Of a DNA stretch of 64,000 nt, positions 8,336-17,493 are shown piece after piece; within the stretch, counting starts at the first letter, position 1; every line of letters begins with the position of its first letter. Under the pieces are notes generated by a model. It had not been told where the DNA came from, did no database searches, and saw only the letters and a list, made by a program, of their open reading frames with translations. A program made the translations under genes and the position numbers. This stretch comes from Nitrosomonas sp. (GTDB taxonomy: Bacteria; Pseudomonadota; Gammaproteobacteria; Burkholderiales; Nitrosomonadaceae). The stretch covers positions 22,734 to 86,733 of the forward strand of contig JAJHPK010000002.1 in NCBI GenBank assembly GCA_020890945.1, given 5' to 3'.

Positions 8336-9196
8336 ATGCTTGTTATTGTTGGATACATTATCATTATCGTTTCAGTATTTGGTGGCTTTGCTTTGGCAGG
8401 AGGTCATTTAGCTTCCTTATGGCAACCCGTTGAACTTTTAATGATTGGTGGAGCAGCGGTTGGCGCATTTGTTGTAGGAAACTCTAGCAAAGCACTCAAA
8501 GCAACGATGAAAGCGCTTCCTACCGTTTTTAAAAGCTCGAAATTTACAAAATCTCTGTATATGGAGCTTATGACGTTGCTCTATGAAATACTTGGAAAAA
8601 TCCGTAAGGAAGGATTAATGTCTATTGAAGGAGATGTAGACGATCCCAATGGCAGTCCTATTTTTACCAAATATCCTGGTATTCTGGCAGACCATCACAT
8701 CACTGAATTCATCACTGACTATTTACGTTTAATGGTTGGAGGCAATCTTAATTCATTGGAAATCGAAAGCCTGATGGATAGTGAATTAGAAACGCATCAT
8801 CAAGAAGGCGAAGTACCCATCCATACCATTGCAAAACTCGGTGACGGATTACCAGCATTTGGAATCGTTGCTGCAGTAATGGGGGTGGTACACACCATGG
8901 AATCTGTTCACTTGCCCCCAGAACAATTGGGTATTTTAATTGCAGCAGCGTTAGTGGGAACATTCCTTGGAATTCTACTCGCTTACGGCTTCGTTGCGCC
9001 TTTGTCTGGAAAACTCGAACATAATCTACACGAATCCAGCAAAATGTTTGAATGTATCAAAATTACACTACTTGCCAACTTGAATGGCTACTCACCTGTT
9101 TTAGCCGTCGAGTTCGGTCGTAAGGTTTTATTCACAACCGAGAGACCTTCTTTTGCAGAACTTGAAGAGCATGTAAAACAAAGCAAAAACAAATAA
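8336..9196 (+). CDS. motA: Flagellar motor stator protein MotA
   Basis: Four-span inner-membrane stator subunit that with MotB forms the proton channel driving flagellar rotation. Visible features are the first two spans (IVGYIIIIVSVFGGFALAG and LLMIGGAAVGAFVVG), a long cytoplasmic loop with charged helix segments, and the last two spans including the conserved proline stretch GDGLPAFGIVAAVMGVVHTM. The length of 286 residues is close to E. coli MotA (295). The start ATG is preceded by GGGAG. It is followed 43 bp later by motB. Confidence 0.93.
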   Translation: MLVIVGYIIIIVSVFGGFALAGGHLASLWQPVELLMIGGAAVGAFVVGNSSKALKATMKALPTVFKSSKFTKSLYMELMTLLYEILGKIRKEGLMSIEGDVDDPNGSPIFTKYPGILADHHITEFITDYLRLMVGGNLNSLEIESLMDSELETHHQEGEVPIHTIAKLGDGLPAFGIVAAVMGVVHTMESVHLPPEQLGILIAAALVGTFLGILLAYGFVAPLSGKLEHNLHESSKMFECIKITLLANLNGYSPVLAVEFGRKVLFTTERPSFAELEEHVKQSKNK

Positions 9197-9239
9197 CCCT
9201 ACTCAACTATTGACATCATAAAATTGCGGAAAAACAAAT

Positions 9240-10166
9240 ATGGCTGATGATCTGTCGCAACGCCCCATAGTCATAAAGCGCATTAAAAAAGTAGCGGGAG
9301 GACACCATGGCGGCGCATGGAAAATTGCTTATGCCGATTTTGTCACTGCAATGATGGCTTTCTTTTTATTAATGTGGTTGTTAGGATCAACCAGTAAAGC
9401 CAAGCTGGAAGGAATTTCCGATTATTTCAAGACTCCATTGAAGGTAGCATTATCCGGAGGATCATCGGTTGCCAACAGTGAAAGTATACTTAAAGGAGGC
9501 GGGGAAGATTTTACCCGGCAAGCCGGACAAGTAAACAAAGGCGTGGTTAAAGAAGAAAAAATCGATGAAAAAGCCAAAAAAATATTGAGAGAACGCGCTG
9601 AACGCATTCGCTTGGAAGGTTTAAAAAAGAAGATTGAAGACGCTATAGAAGCTAATCCATCGCTGAAAAAATTTGAAAAACAACTGCTACTAGACATTAC
9701 AACGGATGGTTTAAGAATTCAAATCGTCGACGAACAGAACCGTCCTATGTTTGCACTCGGCAAAGCCGAACTGCAACCCTACACCAAAACCATTTTGCGA
9801 GAGATTGGCAAAATGTTGAACGATGTTCCTAACAAAATCAGTCTGTCCGGCCATACCGATGGCAAGCCCTTTCCATCCGGTGATAAAGGATTTAGTAACT
9901 GGGAATTATCGGCCGATCGCGCCAATGCTTCACGGCGAGAGCTTGTGTTGGGTGGTATGGATCCTGACAAAATGCTTAAAGTTGTCGGTTTATCTTCAGC
10001 CGTTTTATTTGATAAAAATGATGCGCTCAATCCAATCAATCGCCGTATTAGCGTCGTCGTCATGAATGAAAAAGCTGTTAAAGCAGTCACCATGGAAGAG
10101 GGCGAAAGAGTTGAAGTCGATATGGAAGAGCAACCGAAAGTCGAATTATTACAACCATCTCCTTAA
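9240..10166 (+). CDS. motB: Flagellar motor stator protein MotB
   Basis: Partner of MotA that anchors the stator to peptidoglycan. After a short basic N-terminus comes the single span KIAYADFVTAMMAFFLLMWL with the proton-carrying Asp33. A charged helical linker follows, then a C-terminal OmpA-like peptidoglycan-binding domain with LSGHTDGKPF and NWELSADRANASRREL. The length (308 residues) matches E. coli MotB. No other flagellar gene lies in this window. Confidence 0.94.
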   Translation: MADDLSQRPIVIKRIKKVAGGHHGGAWKIAYADFVTAMMAFFLLMWLLGSTSKAKLEGISDYFKTPLKVALSGGSSVANSESILKGGGEDFTRQAGQVNKGVVKEEKIDEKAKKILRERAERIRLEGLKKKIEDAIEANPSLKKFEKQLLLDITTDGLRIQIVDEQNRPMFALGKAELQPYTKTILREIGKMLNDVPNKISLSGHTDGKPFPSGDKGFSNWELSADRANASRRELVLGGMDPDKMLKVVGLSSAVLFDKNDALNPINRRISVVVMNEKAVKAVTMEEGERVEVDMEEQPKVELLQPSP

Positions 10167-10194
10167 ACTATCGTTAAGCCTAAGAAAGAACGCC

Positions 10195-10953
10195 ATGATC
10201 AAGTTTAAACGTCCACATTTTTTAATTGTTGCGCTTTTGATTCAGCTTATATCTCTTCTAGTGATAGTTTGCTTGGTCAAGATACAAACAATAATTGAAC
10301 TGAGTTTGTTTGAATGGAGTGTGGCACAAGGTTTTCTAGCAAGTTTGCTGGCTTATTGCTTGCGCATGCCAAAATGGTGGATGCTTATCCACTTGCTCTT
10401 TATGCCGATGATTATCGTCACTTTGGCCATCGACATTTCACCACTTTGGTTTTTGTTCTTTTTTATCTGCTTAACGCTGATTTATGGAAAAACCTATAAA
10501 ACGCGTGTGCCATTGTATCTATCCAGTCAACAAGTCAACGCCACGCTGGAATCTTGGTTACCCAAAGGTGAACGTTTTTCATTTGTCGATTTAGGCAGTG
10601 GTTGCGGTGGATTGATCACTCGGCTAGCAAAAACTCACGAAAATGGTTTATTTCATGGCATTGAAGCAGCACCATTACCATTTTTGATTAGCAAACTCAG
10701 AAATTTATTCGCCTCATTCCCTTGTAAAATTTCCTGGGGAGATTTTTGGAAACAAGATTTTTCTCAATATGATGTCGTATATGCCTATTTGTCACCAATC
10801 CCCATGGAGACGCTGTGGCGCAAAGCAAGCAAGGAAATGCGTCCAGGCAGTTTACTCATTAGTAATACATTCGAAATTCCAGGAGTTAATCCTGATGAGT
10901 GCATCCCATTAAACGATTTTTCAAATTCGACGCTCTATTTGTGGAAATTATAA
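10195..10953 (+). CDS. Membrane-anchored class I SAM-dependent methyltransferase
   Basis: A 252-residue protein. Residues about 8-97 are very hydrophobic with three or four predicted spans. A soluble methyltransferase domain follows with motif I VDLGSGCGGLITRLA, an acidic residue ending the next strand (HGIEAAPLP), and YDVVYAYLSP as the motif IV position. The substrate is unknown. The ATG at 10195 gives the membrane N-terminus directly; a longer frame back to 10066 overlaps motB and has no ribosome site. It starts 28 bp after motB, so it may be co-transcribed with the stator genes, and it is convergent with cysS. Confidence 0.75.
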   Translation: MIKFKRPHFLIVALLIQLISLLVIVCLVKIQTIIELSLFEWSVAQGFLASLLAYCLRMPKWWMLIHLLFMPMIIVTLAIDISPLWFLFFFICLTLIYGKTYKTRVPLYLSSQQVNATLESWLPKGERFSFVDLGSGCGGLITRLAKTHENGLFHGIEAAPLPFLISKLRNLFASFPCKISWGDFWKQDFSQYDVVYAYLSPIPMETLWRKASKEMRPGSLLISNTFEIPGVNPDECIPLNDFSNSTLYLWKL

Positions 10954-10971
10954 AACTAGGCGATCCAATCC

Positions 10972-12357
10972 TTACTGTCGCCGCCAAGTAGTCCCTTGAG
11001 GCCCATCTTCCAGGATAATTCCCCTTTCGAGTAATTGCTTACGAATATTGTCTGCATCCGCATAGCGCTTTTGTTCGCGTGCTGCAATACGTTCGCGAAT
11101 TAAATGCGCAACTTCTGTTTCATCCAATTCAGTGGACGCACTATTGATAAGTTTGTTTTGTAGGTAATTTTGTGGATCTTGCTGCAATAGACCTAATATC
11201 CCACCTAACAATTTCAATAATGTTGCCTGCTGCTTCGAACCACTCTTGTTAATTTCGCTTGTAAGCTCAAATAAAACGGCAATCGCTTCTGGAGTATTGA
11301 AATCATCATCCATAGCGACTTTAAATCTGTGTGCGTAAACATTGTTCCAATCAATCGAAACTATCTGATTATCAAAACCAGTTTCTTTAAGCGCAATATA
11401 CAAGCGATCTAATGCAAGTTTGGTGTCTTTTAAATGCTGATCGGAATAATTCAATGGACTGCGGTAGTGCGCGCGTAAAATGAAAAAACGTACCACTTCA
11501 GGCTGATAGTGTTTAAGTATTTCCCGAACAGTAAAAAAATTCCCCAACGACTTTGACATTTTTTCGTTGTCGACACGTACAAAGCCGTTATGCATCCAGT
11601 AATTAACAAATGGATGATCATGCGCTCCTTCGCTCTGTGCGATTTCATTTTCATGATGTGGAAATTGCAAATCTTGACCACCCCCATGAATATCAAATTG
11701 CACTCCCAATAATTTACTACTCATGGCGGAGCACTCTATATGCCAACCCGGCCTTCCATTTCCCCAAGGAGATTCCCAATAAGGCTCACCTTGTTTAGCC
11801 GATTTCCATAAGACAAAATCCAAAGGATCTTTCTTATGACCGTCAATTTCAACACGTTCACCGGCTCTCAAATCTTCAAGTGATTTTCCCGATAACTTGC
11901 CGTAATTTGGAAAATCATGCACCGAATAATACACGTCACCATTTGCTGCACAGTAAGCGAGTTTCTTTTCAATCAGGGTATTAATCATCTGAATCATGGG
12001 TTCTATGTAAGCCGTTGCACGTGGCTCATAGGTAGGTTGCAGCACACCCAATGCCGCAGCATCCTGATTCATTGCTTCAATATAGCGATTTGTTAAATCT
12101 TCGATAGATTCTTGATTATCGTTTGCCCGTTTAATAATTTTGTCATCTACATCGGTGATATTACGTACGTATTTTATTTCAAAAGCATTTTCTTTTAGCC
12201 AGCGAATCACTGTATCGAATACAACCAAAACTCTCGCATGTCCCAGGTGACAATAATCATAGACCGTCATGCCACAGACATAGATTTTTACTTTCCCCGT
12301 TTCTAAAGGAATAAATTCTTGTTTCTCACGAGCAATAGAATTAAAAATTTTGAGCAT
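10972..12357 (-). CDS. cysS: Cysteinyl-tRNA synthetase
   Basis: Class I aminoacyl-tRNA synthetase charging tRNA-Cys. It has the Zn-site Cys in YVCGMTVYD, the HIGH signature as [13 protein letters not shown], the His-rich stretch [17 protein letters not shown] and the KMSKS loop in [15 protein letters not shown]-type helical region and C-terminal anticodon-binding end follow. The length (461) equals that of E. coli CysS. It is divergent from the ppiA-like gene, as is common in gammaproteobacteria, where cysS and ppi genes neighbour each other. Confidence 0.96.
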   Translation of the reverse strand: MLKIFNSIAREKQEFIPLETGKVKIYVCGMTVYDYCHLGHARVLVVFDTVIRWLKENAFEIKYVRNITDVDDKIIKRANDNQESIEDLTNRYIEAMNQDAAALGVLQPTYEPRATAYIEPMIQMINTLIEKKLAYCAANGDVYYSVHDFPNYGKLSGKSLEDLRAGERVEIDGHKKDPLDFVLWKSAKQGEPYWESPWGNGRPGWHIECSAMSSKLLGVQFDIHGGGQDLQFPHHENEIAQSEGAHDHPFVNYWMHNGFVRVDNEKMSKSLGNFFTVREILKHYQPEVVRFFILRAHYRSPLNYSDQHLKDTKLALDRLYIALKETGFDNQIVSIDWNNVYAHRFKVAMDDDFNTPEAIAVLFELTSEINKSGSKQQATLLKLLGGILGLLQQDPQNYLQNKLINSASTELDETEVAHLIRERIAAREQKRYADADNIRKQLLERGIILEDGPQGTTWRRQ

Positions 12358-12523
12358 AGAAAAAACAGATTAATTGTTAAGTTACGCTTGTTATTGGTAA
12401 AATTCTGGACATTCTGGGTTAAATCAGCGAAACTCGCGAAGTATATCATCATATCGCACGGATAGAGCTTCAGCGGCCTTTTATAACTTATAACTTTAGA
12501 CAATCTTACCAATAGGAAAAAAT

Positions 12524-13117
12524 ATGTTTAAACGTTTTTATCAGTTTGTATTTTTTTTCTCTTTCATACTGCTAGCAATCAATAGTTATGCAGAAAATAT
12601 CGCTGTGGAAATAAAAACCAGTTTGGGAAATTTCACTGTTGAGTTGTATCCTGAAAAAGCGCCAAAAACAGTCGAGAATTTCTTACAATATGTTGATGAA
12701 GGCTTTTACAAGAACACAATATTCCATCGCGTTATTCCCAATTTTATGGTGCAAGGAGGAGGATTTAATGCTGATTTAGCCCAAAAACCCACACGCTCAC
12801 CGATACCCATTGAATCTAATAATGGTTTGAAAAATGATGTTGGCACTATCGCTATGGCTCGCACTTCTGATCCTAATTCAGCTACAGCCCAATTCTTCAT
12901 CAATGTTGTCAACAACGATTTCTTAAACTTTAAAGCACCTAACGCCAGTGGTTATGGATATGCGGTTTTTGGTAAAGTTACCCAAGGAATGGATATTGTC
13001 AATAAAATAGCTGCAACACCTACCGGCTCGGCTGGGCCTCTTTCGAGAGATGTCCCTAAAAGCACTATTCTGATCCAAGATATCGTTCGTGTTACTCAAG
13101 CTGCCAAAACCAATTAA
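12524..13117 (+). CDS. ppiA: Secreted cyclophilin-type peptidyl-prolyl isomerase
   Basis: A 197-residue cyclophilin with an N-terminal signal peptide (about residues 1-23, ending SYA), so periplasmic. Cyclophilin core motifs are FHRVIPNFMVQGGGF (catalytic Arg), AMARTSDPNSATAQFFINV and GYAVFGKVTQGMDIV. It catalyses cis-trans isomerisation of proline bonds in envelope proteins. It is followed 39 bp later by a second, cytoplasmic cyclophilin, with which it shares most core residues. Confidence 0.92.
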   Translation: MFKRFYQFVFFFSFILLAINSYAENIAVEIKTSLGNFTVELYPEKAPKTVENFLQYVDEGFYKNTIFHRVIPNFMVQGGGFNADLAQKPTRSPIPIESNNGLKNDVGTIAMARTSDPNSATAQFFINVVNNDFLNFKAPNASGYGYAVFGKVTQGMDIVNKIAATPTGSAGPLSRDVPKSTILIQDIVRVTQAAKTN

Positions 13118-13156
13118 TAAATCAATCCAAAACCGTAAAAAATAAAGGAAAATTAT

Positions 13157-13648
13157 ATGGTTAAACTACACACCAACTTTGGCGTAATCACGCTTGAATT
13201 GGACGAAGAAAAAGCACCTGAAACTGTCAAAAATTTTCTTCACTATGTGAATAGTGGATTTTACAACAATACGTTGTTTCATCGAGTGATTGATGATTTC
13301 ATGATTCAAGGTGGTGGTTTTGAACCCGGTATGAAACAGAAAAACACACAAGCACCCATTCAAAATGAAGCTGCAAATGGACTTAAAAACGACACCTATA
13401 CCATTGCCATGGCAAGAACCTCAGATATCCATTCAGCAACATCGCAATTCTTTATCAATGTCACCAATAACGGTTTTTTGAATTACCAATCGAACACATC
13501 GCAAGGCTTTGGTTATTGCGTTTTTGGCAAAGTAACCGAAGGTCAAGATGTCGTTGATAAAATCAAGAAGGTCAAAACTGGTAATGTGGCAGGTCACCAA
13601 AACGTACCGATTGAAGACGTAATCATTGAAAAAGCCGAAACTGTATAA
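13157..13648 (+). CDS. ppiB: Cytoplasmic cyclophilin-type peptidyl-prolyl isomerase
   Basis: A 163-residue cyclophilin without a signal peptide: [49 protein letters not shown]. The length matches E. coli PpiB (164). A ribosome site AAAGGAAA precedes the ATG. Closeness to the preceding secreted paralogue suggests a tandem duplication with different cellular locations, or a long-standing PpiA/PpiB pair brought together. Confidence 0.93.
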   Translation: MVKLHTNFGVITLELDEEKAPETVKNFLHYVNSGFYNNTLFHRVIDDFMIQGGGFEPGMKQKNTQAPIQNEAANGLKNDTYTIAMARTSDIHSATSQFFINVTNNGFLNYQSNTSQGFGYCVFGKVTEGQDVVDKIKKVKTGNVAGHQNVPIEDVIIEKAETV

Positions 13649-13781
13649 CCCTAAATTTTCTAGTTTTTTTAGCGTTCTTAAACATTCCTTTTGCAATTCG
13701 CGCTTATTGAGACTGATATACAGTAGTATGACTTTCTCAAAAAGTTAAAGTATTCGTTATACCCTGAGTACTGATGGTGCG

Positions 13782-15017
13782 ATGAAATGGAATGATCTGA
13801 AAAACTGGAACGCGTACTGGGATCAACTACGCGCAGCGTTGTTAGAACCGAAAGTTGATGCTTCGCAATTGGATGCTTCACTACGCGCTGCGCGGCAACG
13901 TATTCCAGTACCTGTGCTATGGTTGCTAGGCAAAACACAAGCCGGCAAAACCTCAATTATCAAAGCATTGACAGGCAGTGAAGCGGCTGAAATCGGCAAC
14001 GGTTTTCAGCCTTGCACGCGGACCTCGCAGTTTTATGATTTTCCCGCCGAAACACCGATTGTGCGTTTTCTCGATACACGTGGCTTGGGTGAAGTTTCGT
14101 ATGATCCCAGTGAGGATATTCTTTACTGCGAAGGACAAGCCCATTTAGTAATCGCTGTAATGAAAGTGGCTGATCTAAATCAGGCAAGCATCATTGACGT
14201 GCTGCATGCGATCCGCAAACGTCATCCCGAATGGCCGTTATTGATTGTCCAAACGGGATTGCACGATTTATACCCCGATGGATTTCAACATCTCCTGCCG
14301 TGGCCTTATCACGTTGACCCTCTACAAGAAACCATCCCACTCGAATTACGGCGCGCTCTGCTTTCGCAACGCAAAAGCCTGGGGCAAGTGCCTGGTTTTG
14401 CGCCAATCCGATGGATCGCGGTCGATCTTACTTTAACTGAAGATGGTTTTAATCCGTCCGACTATGGATTGGAAGGCTTGTGGCACGCGATAGAATCGCT
14501 TTCTTCGTTAGGTTTGCAGCATCAACTTGGATTAGGCAAAGAAGTGCATGATTTGTATGCGCGCGCGGCGCATCAGCATATCGTCGGTCATTCATTTACC
14601 GCAGCCAGCTTAGGTGCATTGCCCGTAGTCGACCTGGTAAGTGTTTCCGCAGTTCAAGCTAAGTTACTACATAGTCTGGCTAAATTATATGGACAGCGTT
14701 GGGATAAAAATACAGTTGTCGAGTTTTTAGGATTGATGGGGGTAGGCATTGCGTCAAACTATATTACGCGACTACTCAGTCGCACGCTTGTCAAAGTCAT
14801 TCCGTTCTGGGGACAAACGATAGGTGCTTTATGGGGCGCAAGTTCAAGTGGTGCGTCGACATATGCGCTAGGTAAAACGGCAATTTATTTTTTTGTACGG
14901 CGTAAAAACGGCTTGAATATCGATCCTAATGCATTACGGCGAATTTACACTGAAGAATTGAAACAAGGCGCTTCGATTCTGAAAAAACGTTTACAAGGCC
15001 CTGACAATTCTTCATGA
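13782..15017 (+). CDS. GTPase with C-terminal DUF697-like membrane domain
   Basis: A 411-residue protein. The P-loop is GKTQAGKT at residues 50-57, switch II is DTRG in FLDTRGLGE, and the base-recognition motif is atypical (IVQTGLHD instead of NKxD). The C-terminal third (about 265-385) has hydrophobic helices such as GHSFTAASLGALPVVDLVSV and is DUF697-like, the module found in YcjF-type membrane GTPase partners. The biological role is unknown. The gene is translationally coupled to a second GTPase through ATGA at 15014-15017. Both look like paralogous, membrane-associated Era/dynamin-like GTPases. Confidence 0.75.
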   Translation: MKWNDLKNWNAYWDQLRAALLEPKVDASQLDASLRAARQRIPVPVLWLLGKTQAGKTSIIKALTGSEAAEIGNGFQPCTRTSQFYDFPAETPIVRFLDTRGLGEVSYDPSEDILYCEGQAHLVIAVMKVADLNQASIIDVLHAIRKRHPEWPLLIVQTGLHDLYPDGFQHLLPWPYHVDPLQETIPLELRRALLSQRKSLGQVPGFAPIRWIAVDLTLTEDGFNPSDYGLEGLWHAIESLSSLGLQHQLGLGKEVHDLYARAAHQHIVGHSFTAASLGALPVVDLVSVSAVQAKLLHSLAKLYGQRWDKNTVVEFLGLMGVGIASNYITRLLSRTLVKVIPFWGQTIGALWGASSSGASTYALGKTAIYFFVRRKNGLNIDPNALRRIYTEELKQGASILKKRLQGPDNSS

Positions 15018-16564
15018 AGCGTTTTTCGTTAATCAATCCGTTGCGTTTGCTCGTTTTTTTGCTGCTGATTCTACCGATCCTGGTACTGCTAGCATTAGGT
15101 GTTGCATGGCTATGGCAAAATGATTATTTGATTTACTGGTTAGGTGCATCCGTCGCATGCGGTTTACTGGGCTATAGTTTGCAGCATTGGTTGATCCAGT
15201 ATGAAAGCCAGGCGTTGCAGAACACGACGACAGAACCCAATCCCACCTGGCCACCAAGCGCCGATGCCGTCTGGCAACAAGTTGAAGCGTTGGCAGAAAG
15301 CACTCAGCCGGAAGACTGGCCATTAGAAAATGGCGCGTGGGTAATGGAACTGGCGCAACGTACCATGCAAACCGTCGCGCACAATTATTTTCCCAATGTG
15401 GAAAAACCATTACTAGAATTGACCATCCCTCATACCTTACTGATTATTGAACGCGCCAGTCGTGACTTGCGTCAGGATGTGGCCGAAAAAATTCCGTTTA
15501 GCCATCGACTCACGATTGGCGATTTATTTCGACTTCACCGCTGGAAAGCCAAAGCTGAGCAATTGTTTAATATTTACCGCGCCGGTAATGTCATCGTGAA
15601 CCCGGTTAACGCCTTGTTCAGTGAAACGTGGCGCCATTTACGCGAACGCAGTTTAGGCTTGGTAAAAGACGAATTACATCGCTGGTTTTTGCGCACTTAT
15701 ATCCGTAAAGTAGGTTACTACGCCATTGATTTATATAGTGGTCGCTTATCGTTAGGTAACGATGATGTCGATATGCCAACACCGAATTCTGAAGCGGATT
15801 TAACCCAAGCCACGCAGGATGCCAATCAGCAACGCGAAGAACCGTTGCGTATTTTGGTGTTAGGTCGCTCGAACGCAGGCAGATCCAGTTTGATTAATGC
15901 ATTGTTTGGAGAATTGACAGCCGCAACGGATACCTTACCTGATACGACGAACTCCATTCAACCATTCGTATTGTCGCGCGAAGGATTGTCGCAAGCGATT
16001 ATCCTGGATAGCCCGGGTTGCGACAGTCCGTTATTCAACCGCGAGCAAATGCTTGCCGCCGCAGGTGAAGCTGACTTGATTTTATGGGTAACTCCGGCCA
16101 ATCGCCCTGACCGACAACTCGAGCGCGATTGTCTCAATGACTTACGCGCGTTTCAAACCGAGCGCACGCATCGTCATGCCCCGCCACTGCTAGTTGTTAT
16201 GAGTTTTATAGATCGTTTACGCCCCATCAACGAATGGCAACCACCTTATGATTTAAACGACACTACCAATGCTAAATCGGTCCATATTAACCAAGCCATG
16301 CAAGTTGTAGCCAGTGATTTGGCCGTACCGGTTGCAAGCATTGTTCCCGTCTCACTATCCGAAGGAAAAGTGTATAACGTCGACGATGCGCTGTGGTCAG
16401 CAATACTCAATCATCAAACCGATGCGCTGCGCGTGCGGTTGATGCGTTGCCTCGATGCACGAAAAAATGCCGAAAACTGGACTATGTTGCGGCATCAAAT
16501 GGTCAGTACCGGACGATTGCTCAAAGAATTACCGGAGTTGCTGCTTTCCAAACACAAGAAATAA
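15014..16564 (+). CDS. Membrane GTPase-like protein with an altered P-loop
   Basis: A 516-residue protein with two N-terminal membrane spans (about residues 10-32 and 37-56), a helical region to about 270 and a GTPase domain. The P-loop reads GRSNAGRS at residues 284-291, so the almost invariant Walker A lysine is Arg290. Switch II is DSPGCDSP, and the G4 position is VVMSFIDR rather than NKxD. Nucleotide hydrolysis may be weak or absent; that is inference. It overlaps the preceding GTPase gene by four bases (ATGA), so the two proteins probably work together. No named function is recognised. Confidence 0.7.
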   Translation: MKRFSLINPLRLLVFLLLILPILVLLALGVAWLWQNDYLIYWLGASVACGLLGYSLQHWLIQYESQALQNTTTEPNPTWPPSADAVWQQVEALAESTQPEDWPLENGAWVMELAQRTMQTVAHNYFPNVEKPLLELTIPHTLLIIERASRDLRQDVAEKIPFSHRLTIGDLFRLHRWKAKAEQLFNIYRAGNVIVNPVNALFSETWRHLRERSLGLVKDELHRWFLRTYIRKVGYYAIDLYSGRLSLGNDDVDMPTPNSEADLTQATQDANQQREEPLRILVLGRSNAGRSSLINALFGELTAATDTLPDTTNSIQPFVLSREGLSQAIILDSPGCDSPLFNREQMLAAAGEADLILWVTPANRPDRQLERDCLNDLRAFQTERTHRHAPPLLVVMSFIDRLRPINEWQPPYDLNDTTNAKSVHINQAMQVVASDLAVPVASIVPVSLSEGKVYNVDDALWSAILNHQTDALRVRLMRCLDARKNAENWTMLRHQMVSTGRLLKELPELLLSKHKK

Positions 16565-16614
16565 TTTTTCCGTAATTATCCCTTTAATTAGTCCCCTATC
16601 TTTTGTTTTCATTC

Positions 16615-17379
16615 ATGCCGAAATCTACGGTCACATTGTTTTTGTTCTGTTTTTTGTTACAGGCGCTTGTTCATAATCCAGCTCATGCTCAATACTGGTG
16701 GAATGCTAGCCGAGAATCCGCAGGATTGGCGCCCGATCCAGCAACCACGCCGGAAGCTATTATTCAGGTGTATGGCGCAAAGGCGTATAGTTGGCGTGGC
16801 TATTTTGGCATTCATACTTGGATTGCCGTCAAACCCACGCAAGCTAAAAACTATACCGTTTATGAAGTAATCGGCTGGTTGCAACGACGCAAAATGTCAG
16901 TCGTATCGATTCATAGCGATGGACCGGATCGTTATTGGTATGGCAATTTACCCCAAGTATTGTTGGAAAAGCGCGGCGATAACGTCGATGCGTTAATTGA
17001 AAAAATAGATCAAGCAGCGCGCAGCTATCCCTATTCTCATCACTATCGGATTTGGCCAGGCCCTAATTCCAATACTTTTATCGCCTGGATTTCCCGGGCT
17101 GTTCCCGAATTGGAATTGGATTTGCCTCCCACCGCAATCGGCAAAGATTACTTAGGTTGGCCATTTATCTCTCAAGCGCCGAGCGGTCACGGGGGACAAT
17201 TTTCGATTTTTGGCTTGTTTGGTGCTCTGGTCAGTCCTGTGGAAGGATTTGAGGTCAATCTGCTCGGGCTAGCTTTTGGCTTAGACCCAAACCCTCTGAC
17301 GATAAAACTTCCTTTTATAGGCAGGATAAACCTCTCGCCTATTGCTCCAGCATTTTCATCGATGAATCATATACAATAA
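16615..17379 (+). CDS. Secreted DUF3750 family protein
   Basis: A 254-residue protein with a signal peptide (about residues 1-24, ending PAHA). The mature part shows the DUF3750 pattern: AIIQVYGAKAYSWRGYFGIHTWIA, YTVYEVIGW, PDRYWYGNLPQ, YPYSHHYRIWPGPNSNTF and DLPPTAIGKDYLGW. The conserved Trp/His/Asn pattern suggests an enzyme or binding fold in the periplasm, but no activity is established that I know of. The start is the ATG at 16615; a TTG at 16603 is less likely. It lies 50 bp after the GTPase pair on the same strand. Confidence 0.75.
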   Translation: MPKSTVTLFLFCFLLQALVHNPAHAQYWWNASRESAGLAPDPATTPEAIIQVYGAKAYSWRGYFGIHTWIAVKPTQAKNYTVYEVIGWLQRRKMSVVSIHSDGPDRYWYGNLPQVLLEKRGDNVDALIEKIDQAARSYPYSHHYRIWPGPNSNTFIAWISRAVPELELDLPPTAIGKDYLGWPFISQAPSGHGGQFSIFGLFGALVSPVEGFEVNLLGLAFGLDPNPLTIKLPFIGRINLSPIAPAFSSMNHIQ

Positions 17380-17493
17380 ATCTGGATTTAATTGATAACT
17401 ATTCCTATTCATACTATAGTGACCGACATAGTATTGATCAATGAAAAATCTTTACGAAACCTTTTAACATTAACTCATCATTCTGAATTATAT

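Noticed and set aside
15033-15410. A 125-codon open frame on the minus strand inside the second GTPase gene
   Set aside because: It lies wholly inside a well-supported gene, has no ribosome site and no recognisable protein features.
17386-17410. A Fur-box-like stretch (tgataactattcctattca) ahead of fbpA
   Set aside because: Only about half of the consensus positions match and it is not palindromic, so it is not called although Fur control of fbpABC is likely on general grounds.
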